This document shows, in pieces, positions 1-10,059 of a DNA stretch of 64,000 bases. The stretch lies in the NCBI GenBank assembly GCA_033807775.1, contig CM066319.1, positions 160,399,983 to 160,463,982 on the forward strand, given 5' to 3'. Source of the stretch: Saussurea involucrata (Eukaryota > Streptophyta > Magnoliopsida > Asterales > Asteraceae). Positions within the stretch are counted from its first letter, which is position 1, and the number at the start of each line of letters is the position of its first letter. The position numbers and the translations under genes are program-made. The notes beneath the pieces were generated by a model. The model searched no databases, was not told the DNA's origin, and was given only the letters and a program-made list of their open reading frames with translations.

Positions 1-493
1 TTTTCTCTTTACACCAGATCAGGGTGGTCTGAGAAACTTCAGCTTTCTTTTCCACGATCTTCTGGGCTTGTTCCCAAAGCTTTCGTTGGATTTGAATGGG
101 AATACGCTTCAGCTTGGGGTCTTTGACAGATTCTTGAGTGAGCTTGATGGCGTATTCTCTGTCTTTATCTTCAGCTTCCTTCCTTTCAGCGATGAGGCGT
201 TCAGCTCTGAGATGATCCTGGTATTCAGCTTTTGAAATTCTGAATTTAGGAGGAACTGAAGGTAGTTGATCGCGCCTTAGGATGATTCGCTGATCCTCGA
301 ATCGCTTTATCATTTCTTCTCTCCTCTTTTGAGGAACTGAGGGTCTGTTTCTGTGCGAGAGAGGTTGTTCTTCTGATTCATCAGTCTCAGAGATTAAATC
401 TAAGACTGGGATTATGTCTTCAGCGGTAGCTGGAATTATTGGTGAAGTCGCAATAGAAGATCTTTCAGCGATATCCTCAAACAGGGGAGAGGA
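1..493 (-). CDS. Third gene, exon 2 (incomplete at the window edge)
   Basis: On the minus strand from 493 to 1 the frame is open throughout (about 164 codons) and has the same character as exon 1: charged, helical and Glu/Lys/Arg-rich. It includes RRDQLPSVPPKFRISKAEY and AEDKDREYAIKL. Codon usage with frequent GCTGAA, and the TCAGCG/CGCTGA copies, match exon 1. The end of the protein lies left of position 1. Without splicing this frame has no good start codon, which supports it being a downstream exon. Confidence 0.6.
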
Positions 494-644
494 CTAGCTG
501 AAACGCAGCGATCTTACAAATAAGAACTGGGTAGAAGAACTTGGGTAGAAAAGATAGAAAAAAAATGTGGATGTGTAGGTGTTTGTGGAATGGATAACTG
601 ATTTTTCAGAGATGATCAGGGAAGGAAAAATAAGTTTAGTGTAC
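494..644 (-). other. Predicted 151-base intron in the third gene
   Basis: The minus strand shows a 5' GTACACTAAAC donor after CAG and a 3' acceptor ending TTTCAGCTAG. The sequence between is pyrimidine-rich and has stops in frame. Splicing here removes the stop at 636 and joins two open frames without a phase change. TTTCAG, four bases further upstream, would be the stronger acceptor by eye but would throw the downstream frame into an early stop, so CTAG is preferred. Predicted from sequence only. Confidence 0.6.
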
Positions 645-3293
645 CTGACAAATTGGCTTTGCAAGTAGGATCGCCAGATTATCATCTTCAGCGATGCCTT
701 TGTCTTTGCTTTTCTCAGCGCCAGAGGCTGAGTGCTTTGTCTTTGTCTTCTCCCCTGAAGGTTCTTTTATTGAAATACCTTTAAGAGCTTTGGTTCGAGG
801 AGCAGGTTTGACAACAAAGAAATCATCGTCATCTTCATCATCATCATCATCGTTCCTTGGAGAGGAGGATGGTTCAGCTTCAGGGATGTCGAAGTCTTCG
901 TCTTCTTCTGCTTCAGATTCCTCAGCATCTTCTTCGAGTTTCTCCCCCTCAGATACAGAGGCGAGGTTCTCGGTTCCCTCAGGGTTTTCATCTCCCTGAG
1001 GTCCAGTAATCCGATCTTCATTACCCTCTCCCCTGATAGATTCATCATGGGAAAGGTCTTCAGCGCTCTTATTTTGATCTTCAGCGCTCTTCTCCTGTTC
1101 AGCGCTCTTCTCCCCCTCTTTCTCATGATGGGCGGGGGAGGAATGGGTAGATTCAGCATTGGTGTTGTCTCTGTCTTCTGGGCCAGAGACTTTCACACAA
1201 TCTTCAAGCTTAGCTATTCTGTCTTCTAGGCCAGAAATAGCAGGCGTGATTTTCTTCAGCTCTTGGCGATCCTCTGCGGTGAATGAGTCCAAAACAGGTG
1301 CAGGGGCCGGAGCAGGAGCTGGATTATTTGCCTTGTTCACCAGCGTCTCGATCATTGTCTTGACAGAACTAAGATCGGTCTTCACTGAGCCCAAGTCGGT
1401 CTTGACCACTGACATATCACCTTCGAGTGTACCAACCGATTTCTTCAGCGTTGTAACCTCGCTGGAAATGGTGGAAACTGATGATTTGAGGTTGGTGTAG
1501 TCAGTGTAGATGTCGGAGAGCACTTTGGCAAAGTCGGCGAGAGTTTTATCAAGGTCTTTGATGTCATCAGAGGAGGCCTTCTTGTCCACCACGGTAGTCA
1601 GCTTCGTCAGATTCTCTCCAGCGTTTGTTACAGCTGTAGAGTTATTTGATAGACCGGTGGTGAGATCCGTAAGTTTCATCTCCATAGACTTCAGAGACTG
1701 GTTGATGTCTCCCAAATAAGGACCTGTAACATATAAGTACTTGTGAACAAAGGAAAGCTCAGAAGTTTCAGGTTTAGTTACAGTGTTTAAGGTGGGATCT
1801 GTACCTGCAGGAGCGTTGACGAACTCATCAAAGTTTCGAGTCCCTCCATAGTGTTCCATATCACCCTCAAAAGTTCCGTGAGGGATGGAGATCTCTGCAG
1901 GTCCTTTCTTCGTCATTCGCTGAGAAGCTTCAACGGCTTCTTGAATGATGGCATCTCCAGTTTTGACTGGAGGAGTGTCCAAAGAAGTAGAGGGAGGAGC
2001 GAAGGATAAGAATTGGGGTTGGGTTCCAAGTTCAGCGTTGGATTCGCTGAGAAGTACTTCATCAGTCTTTTGAGAGACTGACGAAGGTTGGGTAGATTCC
2101 AAAGTTCTAACCTCAGCGTTTAAGGACGCTGAAGTAGGTTTAGAAGGGATGGCTTGAATTGGTGTGGCAGAGCGTACCACGGAACTTTCCTTCAGCTCTT
2201 CAGAATGAGCTGAGGAGTCTTCAGCATGCAATTGCTGGGGTTGCTCCTTGGTTTTCTTGATCCTTTTGGAATCAAGAGGGGTAAGAGATTGTTTCCTTTT
2301 CTTAGAAGGAATGGATTTTGTGGCCTGGGAATCAGCGAGGGGTATAGTCGCTGAAGGAGCCACAGAAAGCGGAGAATTAAGTAGAGTGAGAAGGGTAGAG
2401 AGACGTACCTCGTTGGCGACAGGCTTGAAGTCGAGAACTTTAGGGCCAATCTGACAGAGTTTCAGATCACCCTCTTCAGGATAGCTGTCCTTCAGGCCAT
2501 ATTGAAAGATGGCGCTGATGAATCGCGGGTAAGGAACCCATGCTGGTCGGTCAGCGGCAGAATCAACACGTTGAATGAGGTCTTCATAGATGATGGAGGC
2601 CCAGTCAATGTTGAGACCTTTCAGCAGTGCGTAACCCATGGCCTGCTGAGGTTGAGCGGCTTGATCAGAAGATCCGGATTTCGCTGTCATGCAGCTGATC
2701 AGGTGAGCGAAGATGAAGTTCATCTCGCTGGGCATCTTGGATTTCTTTATCAGCGTCAGCTTCTTCTCAGGTAGCTTGTCTCTTCCAGTCTCCCAGATGT
2801 AACCCATCGCATCAAGGAAAGCAATGATTTCTTCCCTGTCAGCGTGCTTCTTGTGGTCAGGAAATGGAATGAAAGGATTTTCTGAGGTAGCGTTAGGGAA
2901 TTTCAGAGCTTTGCGGATTATTGCGGGGGTTATCTTGATGGTGCCATACTCAGTATCGCTGAGTATGCAGTCGATGGTTTTAGATGGATCTTTGGCTGAG
3001 GGTAGGTTGGTGTGTCTGGCAGAGTACCAGAATTGGGATAATAGACGCTGACTGGCAGGAGGTGTGATTGTCAGTGCTGTGTAGATGGGGCTATTCTTCA
3101 AAAAATTTACAGCGTCGTCTAGATGGGATACCTGCTTCCGAGGAGGAAACTCGAGAAGCGCTGAAAGGTTGTTTGCCTTTGTCCAGTCTAGTTGATCCAG
3201 CTCAAACTTAACCTGAGGAGCTTTGGTGATTTCCAGTTCCTCAGAATCAGTGGAGATGGACTCAGCGGTAACATTCAGCTTTGAAGTTGCCAT
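645..3293 (-). CDS. Third ('env-like' position) gene, exon 1: NLS, coiled coil and acidic tail
   Basis: An intact frame begins with ATG at 3293. Residues 1-300 form a globular-looking domain of the kind found in many plant transposon-associated hypothetical proteins (FWYSARHTNLPSA, PYPRFISAIFQYGLKD). A basic bipartite NLS-like stretch follows at about residues 330-349 (PSKKRKQ ... SKRIKKTKE). Residues about 530-690 are heptad-rich with repeated KTDLSSVKT-type units and look like a long coiled coil. A strongly acidic stretch lies at about 770-840, including a run of Asp. There is no visible signal peptide or membrane segment, so the usual 'envelope' label for this position is poorly supported. 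Read without splicing it stops at 636. A donor CAG|GTACAC at 645/644 connects in phase to an open frame at 493-1. Confidence 0.8.
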
Positions 3294-4280
3294 TTCACTG
3301 TATTATCAGTTCAACCAAAGATGTTAACAAATAAGAAATATCTTAATGTGGAAAGAAAATTTCCATTAAGATTTTTCGAATTTTGTCCATTTCATTCAGA
3401 CAAAAAAGTCTTAATGAAGATTAGGGTTTTTCTTGTTTTTTTTAAAAAAAAAACGAATATAACACCTATAAGCCTTGTATTCCAGTTTAAAAAAAATGGA
3501 TACGAAAGAAGAACAAGTTTAAGATTTTAGATTTAAAACTTGAAGAACAACCATGAAATGGTTGTGTTTATAAAACCATGAAAGAAAATGATTTTATTTT
3601 TTGAGTTCTTTTGTTTGATCTTGTGTAAAACAATGATAAGATCGAAAACAAGTTATTTGCATTTGATAATAGATAAGAACATATTAACCTTGAGTTTGAT
3701 GAAGAAGATGATGAACAGTTCTTGAAGATTGAGAGCACAAAATGCAACAGTGTTCTTTTCTTGCGGAGAAAGATTGACTCGCATAAAAGACAAATATAAA
3801 CTTTGAGAGTGTTTATATAGGAAGAGAGTAGAGAGAGAAAAACTTGAGCGGGAAAGTTTTTCATCATGACACGGACACGTGTTTGCATTTGATTGGATAG
3901 ACAACGAAACGTGCAAACGTGTGTCAGAAAAAGAGCGTGCCTGGTGTAATCCGTTGCAATGACGTCACAACTGTCCTTTCACATTCTTTCGTTGTCTCTG
4001 AGGTTTTGAAAGAAAAACTCAGGGACTCTTTGGAAAATATGAAGCACTGAATAGAAATATCAGTGAGGGTTTTAAGAAATTTCAAAATATTATTCAGCGA
4101 TGAAAGAATTTGAAATCTTGCATTTTCATGCGTTTTGTCAGAGAAAACATACCTTGATATCAGTTTAACCCAATTTATTCAGAGAGAAGATGATGAAATG
4201 GATTGTACAAGTTTATTTTATCCAGAGCCTATAGAAGAATGTATAAACGTATCGCTGATTAAATGTGAACCGCTGAAGAT
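3294..4280 (-). other. Inter-gene region between pol and the third gene
   Basis: About 990 bases without a convincing reading frame separate the pol stop from the start codon of the third gene. It is far longer than a simple gene spacer. The upstream half carries a clustered set of promoter elements (described separately). The half nearest the third gene is T-rich on the minus strand and would be a roughly 490-base 5' leader. Only one TCAGCG copy was seen here (around 4084), with three CGCTGA copies at its pol-proximal edge. Confidence 0.7.
3811..3967 (-). promoter_or_regulatory. Internal promoter-like cluster driving the third gene
   Basis: On the minus strand this reads, 5' to 3': TGACGTCA (3967-3960, CRE/as-1 type), CTATCCAAT (CCAAT box, about 3900-3892), CACGTG (3881-3876, G-box) and CTATATAAAC (3820-3811, TATA box). 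Spacing of about 60 bases from G-box to TATA and 145 from TGACGTCA to TATA is that of an ordinary plant RNA polymerase II promoter. It points at the third gene, whose ATG is about 515 bases downstream. The sequence is not a copy of the element's own LTR promoter. The motifs are seen; promoter activity is inferred. Confidence 0.55.
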
Positions 4281-7200
4281 TTATCCTTCAAAGTTCAGCA
4301 TTCCAAGCTCGCTGATGAGAAAGTTGAATCTTGTCTCATCAAGAGGTTTGGTAAACAAATCAGCTAACTGATAATCAGTTGGGATAAAATGAAGTTCTAT
4401 ATCACCATTCATCACATGATCTCTGATAAAATGATATCTGATTTCTATGTGTTTTGTCTTTGAGTGTAGCACTGGATTGTTTGCTATAGCGATGGCACTT
4501 GTGCTGTCGCAATAGATTGGAATTTTGGAGAGCTGAAGATCATAGTCTAGTAGTTGATTTCTCATCCACAAGACTTGAGAACAGCAGCTTCCAGCGGCTA
4601 CATACTCAGCTTCAGCTGTGGAAGTGGACACCGAGTTTTGCTTCTTACTTGTCCAACTTACCAGCTTTCCACCCAAGAGCTGACATCCTCCTGTGGTGCT
4701 TTTCCTATCCATTTTGCAACCTGCAAAATCACTGTCTGAATAGGCGGTTAGATCGAATCCTGAATCTTTGGGATACCAAAGACCTAGATTCGCTGTACCC
4801 TTAAGATATCGAAAGATTCGCTTTACAGCTTTCATATGAGATATCTTAGGTTCAGCTTGATATCGTGCGCACAGACATGTTGCAAACATAATATCGGGTC
4901 GGCTAGCTGTAAGATACAGTAGTGAGCCGATCATCCCACGGTACAGCGTGACATTGACAGGAACACCCTTTGTGTCCTTATCAAGTATCAGCGGTGGTGC
5001 CATAGGGGTTTTCATAGCTGAACTTTCAGTTAAGTCGAATTTTTTCAGCATATCTTTAACATACTTTCCCTGATTTATAAAAGTTCCTTTTTCAGTTTGC
5101 TTAATCTGAAGACCAAGGAAATATGTTAGTTCACCATCATACTCATTTTATACTCATCTTTCATTCTATCAGCGAAACGAGTACAAAGCTCAGGGTTAGT
5201 AGAACCAAATATAATGTCATCAACATATATTTGAACTAAAATGATATGACCTTTTATTTTTCTAAAAAACAAAGTTTTGTCAATCTTACCTCTCTCAAAT
5301 TTTTCAAGGTGGAGATAAGTAGAAAGAGTGTCATACCATGCACGAGGAGCTTGCTTCAAGCCATAAAGTGCCTTATCCAGCTTATAAACATAACCTGGAC
5401 GCTTGGGATCTGAGAATCCTGGAGGTTGTTCCACATAAACTTCTTCATTCAGCTTTCCATTTAGAAACGCTGACTTAACATCCATTTGATGTACAGTGAA
5501 GTTTTTGTGTACAGCATATGCTAAGAAAAGACGAATAGATTCAAGTCTTGCTACAGGAGCAAAGGTTTCGTCATAATCTATACCTTCCTCTTGTCTGTAT
5601 CCCTGAGCAACAAGACGAGCTTTGTTGCGAGTTACAGTACCATGTTCGTCCAACTTGTTTCGATAGACCCACTTAGTGCCTATCACTGTTTTGTCAGTTG
5701 GTCTCCGAACAAGTTTCCAAACTTTGTTTCTTTCGAATTCAGTCAGCTCTTCTTGCATAGCGCTGACCCAGTTTGGATCTCTGAGGGCATCATCTATTTT
5801 CTTTGGTTCAGTTAGAGAAATAAAGTTAACAAATAAACAAATATTACCTGCACTTCTACGAGTCTGAATACCAGCGTTGGGATCACCAAGAATTTGATCG
5901 ATTGGGTGATTTACAGTCCATCGCTGAGCCGGAGCATGCGTCGCTGACTCAGTCTGAACTGGAGAAACTGAAGATGAGGCTTCAGCTACTTCTGGATAAT
6001 CAGCTAAGAGAGGAATGCTTGCATTTGTCACTTCATTCACTGATTGCTGAGAAATAGATGGAATTTCTGAGACATTTGGATCAACTGCGGGTATAGTATT
6101 TATAGGAACAGCTGAGACCCAAGATGTTTCAGCTTCACTATTCTGCATATTGGGAATGATAGTAGGACCATCATTTTCAGTTGTATGAGTATGAGTAGTG
6201 GGAACATCTTCTGAATCACCAAGATGAGAAAACATCCATTGATTCAGTTCTTCTGTATCAGCGTTCGGTTTAGAGTTCGCTGAACGGGATTCGTCAAACG
6301 TGACGTGAATAGTTTCTTCTACAGTTTGTCTTCTTCGGTTGAAGACTCTGAAGGCTTTGGAAACTGAGGAGTATCCAAGAAAGATTCCATCATCAGCCTT
6401 AGGATCAAACTTTCCAAGGGCATCTCTGTTGTTCAGTATGAAACACTGACAACCAAAGATGTGAAGAAAGCTGATTGAAGGCTTTCTCCCATGAAAAAGT
6501 TCATAGGCTGTCTTTTTGAATCTTTTGACTATCAGCGACCTGTTTTGCGTAAAACAAGCCGTGTTAACAGCTTCTGCCCAAAACTGAGTAGGCAGGTGAG
6601 AATCGCTGAGCATTGAACGTGCAGCTTCAATAATTGTTCTATTTCTTCTTTCAGCGACTCCGTTTTGTTGTGGTGTTCTCACTGACGAAAAGTTGTGAGA
6701 AATACCCTTGCTCTCAAGGAAGGAATCAAGAGAACTGTTTTTGAATTCAGTTCCATGATCACTCCTTATTGAGCGAACAGTCATATTGTTCAGAGTTTCC
6801 ATCTTCCGAACAAAGGTGATGAGTTCTTCAGGGGTGTCACTCTTAGAACGGAGAAACATTACCCATGTATAACGAGAGAATTCATCAACTATGACCAGCG
6901 TATATTTCTTTCCAGCGATGGATTGTTTGTTAACGGGGCCAAACAAATCCATATGGAGAAGTTGAAGAGGAGATGACACTGAGGAAACTTGCTTGGACTT
7001 AAAGCTTGCCTTGGTCTGCTTCCCTTTTTCACATGCTGAACATAAGGATTCTTTGGCGTATGAATGTTGAGGTAGACCGGTGACTAACTCTTTGGATGAA
7101 AGAGTATTCAGTGTCTTGAAGTTGAGATGTGAAAGCCTCTTGTGCCATAGCCAGTTGACATCAGAAGATGCCTTTGAGAAGAAACAGGAGTTCTCAGTGG

Positions 7201-7570
7201 TTGTTGAGTCCATGTTTATAACGTAAACATTTTCCAAACGATAACCGCTGAGAGCTATCTTCTCCTTTTTGTCAGAGACAAAGCAGGATTCCTTGGTGAA
7301 AATCACTTTGTTATCCATGTCGCAAAGCTGACTGATGCTCAGAAGATTATGCTTCAGCCCTTCAACATATGCGACTCTTCTGAAGGATGTTGTACCATTT
7401 GAAAGTACACCATACCCTCGGGTGTGTCCTTTTCCATTTCCACCGAAAGTCACAGAGGGACCCTTCTCTTCCTTGTATTCAGCGAGCAGGCTTTTCTTTC
7501 CAGTCATGTGTCTAGAGCATCCGCTATCGAGATACCAGATACCCTTCTTAACCTGCAATACAAAGGAAGA
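4281..7570 (-). pseudogene. pol: Pol (protease-integrase-RT-RNase H) broken by a frameshift
   Basis: The frame follows the gag TAA without a phase change. The domain order is protease (DSGCSRHMTG at about residue 12), the pre-integrase HX-CX2C region (LWHKRLSHLNF, then CSACEKGKQ), the integrase DDE core (LLHMDLFGPV, RSDHGTEFKN, PQQNGVAERRNRT), then RT (ARLVAQGYRQEEGIDYDETF; YVDDI near residue 775). The first frame stops at 5126. About 75 bases later another frame continues with RNase H (YSDSDFAGCKMDRKS, TAEAEYVAA, LHSKTKHIEIRYH) to a stop at 4281. Comparison with the related plus-strand element at 55150-58200 places a one-base loss near 5134, just after the DEYKMSMM motif. The protein is therefore truncated before RNase H. 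Confidence 0.92.
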
Positions 7571-9979
7571 TTAGTTTTGCTTGGGTACCCACTTCACCAT
7601 GTATACGCGTTTGTCAGTGGAAGTGGTTGGAATGGGTTCAGCAGTCTTCGCAGCATTTGAAGATTCAGCTTTGTCTTTCTTCACTTTGGTCAATTTCTTG
7701 ACCTCAGCGGTAGGAGTCACCTTGACCTGACTTGCAACTGGTTTGGTCTTCTTTGGTGCTATCTTCACCTTAGCTATCTTATCAGCTTTGGTGGCTGTGG
7801 GACACTTACTTGCAATATGATCGGTAAGTCCACAGTGATAACATTTCCTATAACTAAAATTAGTTCTAGGACCACTTGTGTGCTGAGCTTTTAATTTGGA
7901 ATTAGAAGTGCCAGCACCAAGTACACTATTGGTTTTTGAAATAGGACGAACATTCAGTTCTTTAGATTTCTTACCAAGGATATCTACTCTGAGTCTAGGA
8001 GTAGGTCGCTGAACTGATCCAGAGGTCTGATTTCTAGAACCAGACGAGTGAATCACTAAGGCTTTGGAAGCATTCAGCTTAGGTACTAAAGTACCCTTCT
8101 GAGGATTTTGATAAATTACAATTCCTTTACCTTTATCTTTAGAGACAGAGGTAGGTTTTGAATAAACCATTTTCTCCTTACCTTTTGAGGAGGTAGGAGT
8201 TTCCTCAGGGATTGGTGTAATCGACGAGGAGTACTGAGATGAAGAAGTGTCAGCTACTGAGGATACGAACGTTCCAAATTTAAGCATTGAACGTTCAGTG
8301 GTTGGTATTGGAGTATCATATTTATAACCCAGACCACGTTTATCACTCAGAGGAATCTGAGCCTTAATTATCTCAGTGATCTTTGTTGAAGAATTACACC
8401 ATCCTTCAACAGTAGCTTGTTCAGCTTTTAATGCAGCGATAGCTTCCGCTCGTTCAATTTTGACTAGCTGATTTAAATGGACTTGATCTTTAAAATCTTC
8501 TTCAAATTTAGAAAGCTTTTCTATTTGAAGGTGGCAATTTTTAAGCTTTTCAGCGAGATCAAGATTTTGGTTTTCAACCACAGCTTTGCCGTTCATGGCT
8601 TCGTATAAGCTTCTAGTCAGTAGTTCGATTTTACGGAGACTATCAGCTTCATCAATATTTACAATATTGGTAAAGAAGGAGGGTGATACCTGAATGGCAG
8701 ATGTTGAAGTGGAGGGAATGTCTGAACTTTCTTCCTCTTCTTCAATCTTGGCCATGAGACATTGATTTGCTTCATCATCTTCAGAATCAGATGATGAGGC
8801 TTCTTCATCAGAAGCAGCCCAATCATAGTCAGCCATTAGGCCTTTTCCCTTCTTCTTAAAGCTTTTCAGCTTTGCATACTTCTCCTTCAGCTTTAAGTAT
8901 TTGTCGTCTTTATTCCTTGGAACAAAGGATTTCTTTGTAAAGGCTGAAGGTCTCATGATTTTCTTTGACCTGCACTCGTTAGCAAAATGACCTGTCTTTT
9001 CGCAGTTAAAACAAGTAGCAGTAGCCTTATCAACAAAAGCTGATGACTTAGGCTTGTCAGCTATAGAAAGAGTTTTGTTCTTTCTAAACATTTTCTTCTT
9101 GGCGAATCTCCTGAACTTTTTAGTTAGGAGAGCCAAGGATTCATCATCTGAAGAATCAGAATCTGATGATCTTTCAGAGTTACTTTCTAACTCAGTGATA
9201 GTGACCACGGGTCGCTGAGTAGAAGGTTCCTCTGAGATTAAAGCAACAGGGGTGCTTTTGGAATCTTTTACAAGATTCTTCTTAAGATGGCTAGATTGCT
9301 CATGATTCAGCAATGTGCCATATAAGGTAGCAAGTGTCATTGATCTTAGATCTTTTGACAGCTTGAGACACATGGAATAATTGTCCCAGCTTTCAGGTAA
9401 ACATTCTAAAAACTTTGTCAGAACTTCAAAGTTAGAATATTCCTTACCAACCGTTTTAAGATCTATAATTAAGCAATTAAAACGTTGATGTACTTCAGAG
9501 AGAGTTTCATTCTTACCAGAGATGAAACTTTCGTATTGTCTTACCAGGTTGATCTTTCTTGAATCCTGGACTTCAGACGTTCCTTCATACTGAACACATA
9601 TTGTGTCCCACATGGCTTTTGAGGATTTCAGGTTCATGACGGAATGGTAGACTTCGTCAGGAAGGGCCATGGATAGTATGGATCTGGCTTTTGTATCTAT
9701 AGCCACTTTCTTCTTGTCTTCATCGGTCCAATGATGGATTTCCTTTGGAATCAGCCTTTCTGGAATAACAGCTCTAGTTGCAGTGGCTGGAACGGCAGGA
9801 TCAATCGTTACAGGGATGTGTGGACCGTTTTCAAGATAGTAAGGTATAGTAGGGTCTACACCTTCTAAGAAGAGTGTCATCCTATTTTTCCATAAGTTGA
9901 AGTTGTCTCTGGAAAATCTAGGGGGTTTTGCAAGAGAACCATTGTCGATATAGTGAGTGTTTGTGTTTGAGTTGGCCAT
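7571..9979 (-). CDS. gag: Gag polyprotein of the left Sirevirus-like element
   Basis: An intact 802-residue reading frame starts with ATG at 9979, the first ATG after the primer site. Residues 1-240 carry the copia Gag core (the UBN2 type, with a WDTICVQYEG-like motif). Two CX2CX4HX4C zinc knuckles are visible, CFNCEKTGHFANEC near residue 323 and CYHCGLTDHIASKC near residue 710; two widely spaced knuckles are unusual. Between them are acidic and Ser-rich stretches and a coiled-coil-like segment near residues 440-540. Gag should form the cytoplasmic virus-like particle and bind genomic RNA through the knuckles. The frame ends in a TAA at 7573-7571 after a WVPK motif, typical of copia Gag ends. 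The pol frame continues in the same phase directly after this stop. Confidence 0.92.
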   Translation of the reverse strand: MANSNTNTHYIDNGSLAKPPRFSRDNFNLWKNRMTLFLEGVDPTIPYYLENGPHIPVTIDPAVPATATRAVIPERLIPKEIHHWTDEDKKKVAIDTKARSILSMALPDEVYHSVMNLKSSKAMWDTICVQYEGTSEVQDSRKINLVRQYESFISGKNETLSEVHQRFNCLIIDLKTVGKEYSNFEVLTKFLECLPESWDNYSMCLKLSKDLRSMTLATLYGTLLNHEQSSHLKKNLVKDSKSTPVALISEEPSTQRPVVTITELESNSERSSDSDSSDDESLALLTKKFRRFAKKKMFRKNKTLSIADKPKSSAFVDKATATCFNCEKTGHFANECRSKKIMRPSAFTKKSFVPRNKDDKYLKLKEKYAKLKSFKKKGKGLMADYDWAASDEEASSSDSEDDEANQCLMAKIEEEEESSDIPSTSTSAIQVSPSFFTNIVNIDEADSLRKIELLTRSLYEAMNGKAVVENQNLDLAEKLKNCHLQIEKLSKFEEDFKDQVHLNQLVKIERAEAIAALKAEQATVEGWCNSSTKITEIIKAQIPLSDKRGLGYKYDTPIPTTERSMLKFGTFVSSVADTSSSQYSSSITPIPEETPTSSKGKEKMVYSKPTSVSKDKGKGIVIYQNPQKGTLVPKLNASKALVIHSSGSRNQTSGSVQRPTPRLRVDILGKKSKELNVRPISKTNSVLGAGTSNSKLKAQHTSGPRTNFSYRKCYHCGLTDHIASKCPTATKADKIAKVKIAPKKTKPVASQVKVTPTAEVKKLTKVKKDKAESSNAAKTAEPIPTTSTDKRVYMVKWVPKQN

Positions 9980-10045
9980 TTTCAGATAATAGCAAGGAAG
10001 AGAAATATCTTAGATTAGATCTTGTTTATGAGATTAAACAAATCC

Positions 10046-10057
10046 GCTCTGATACCA
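10046..10057 (-). other. Primer binding site, initiator tRNA-Met type
   Basis: The minus strand reads TGGTATCAGAGC, the usual complement of the 3' end of plant initiator tRNA-Met used by Ty1/copia elements. It lies 2 bases inside the LTR end and about 70 bases upstream of the gag start codon at 9979. Confidence 0.9.
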
Positions 10058-10059
10058 CT

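Noticed and set aside
694..2774. Several plus-strand frames of 60-113 codons
   Set aside because: They lie antisense to the third gene of the Sirevirus, mirror its low-complexity stretches (Ser runs opposite Asp/Glu runs) and show no domain or start context.
636..3293. Retroviral envelope protein
   Set aside because: The position after pol invites the label, but no signal peptide, transmembrane segment or cleavage motif is visible. An NLS-like stretch is present instead.
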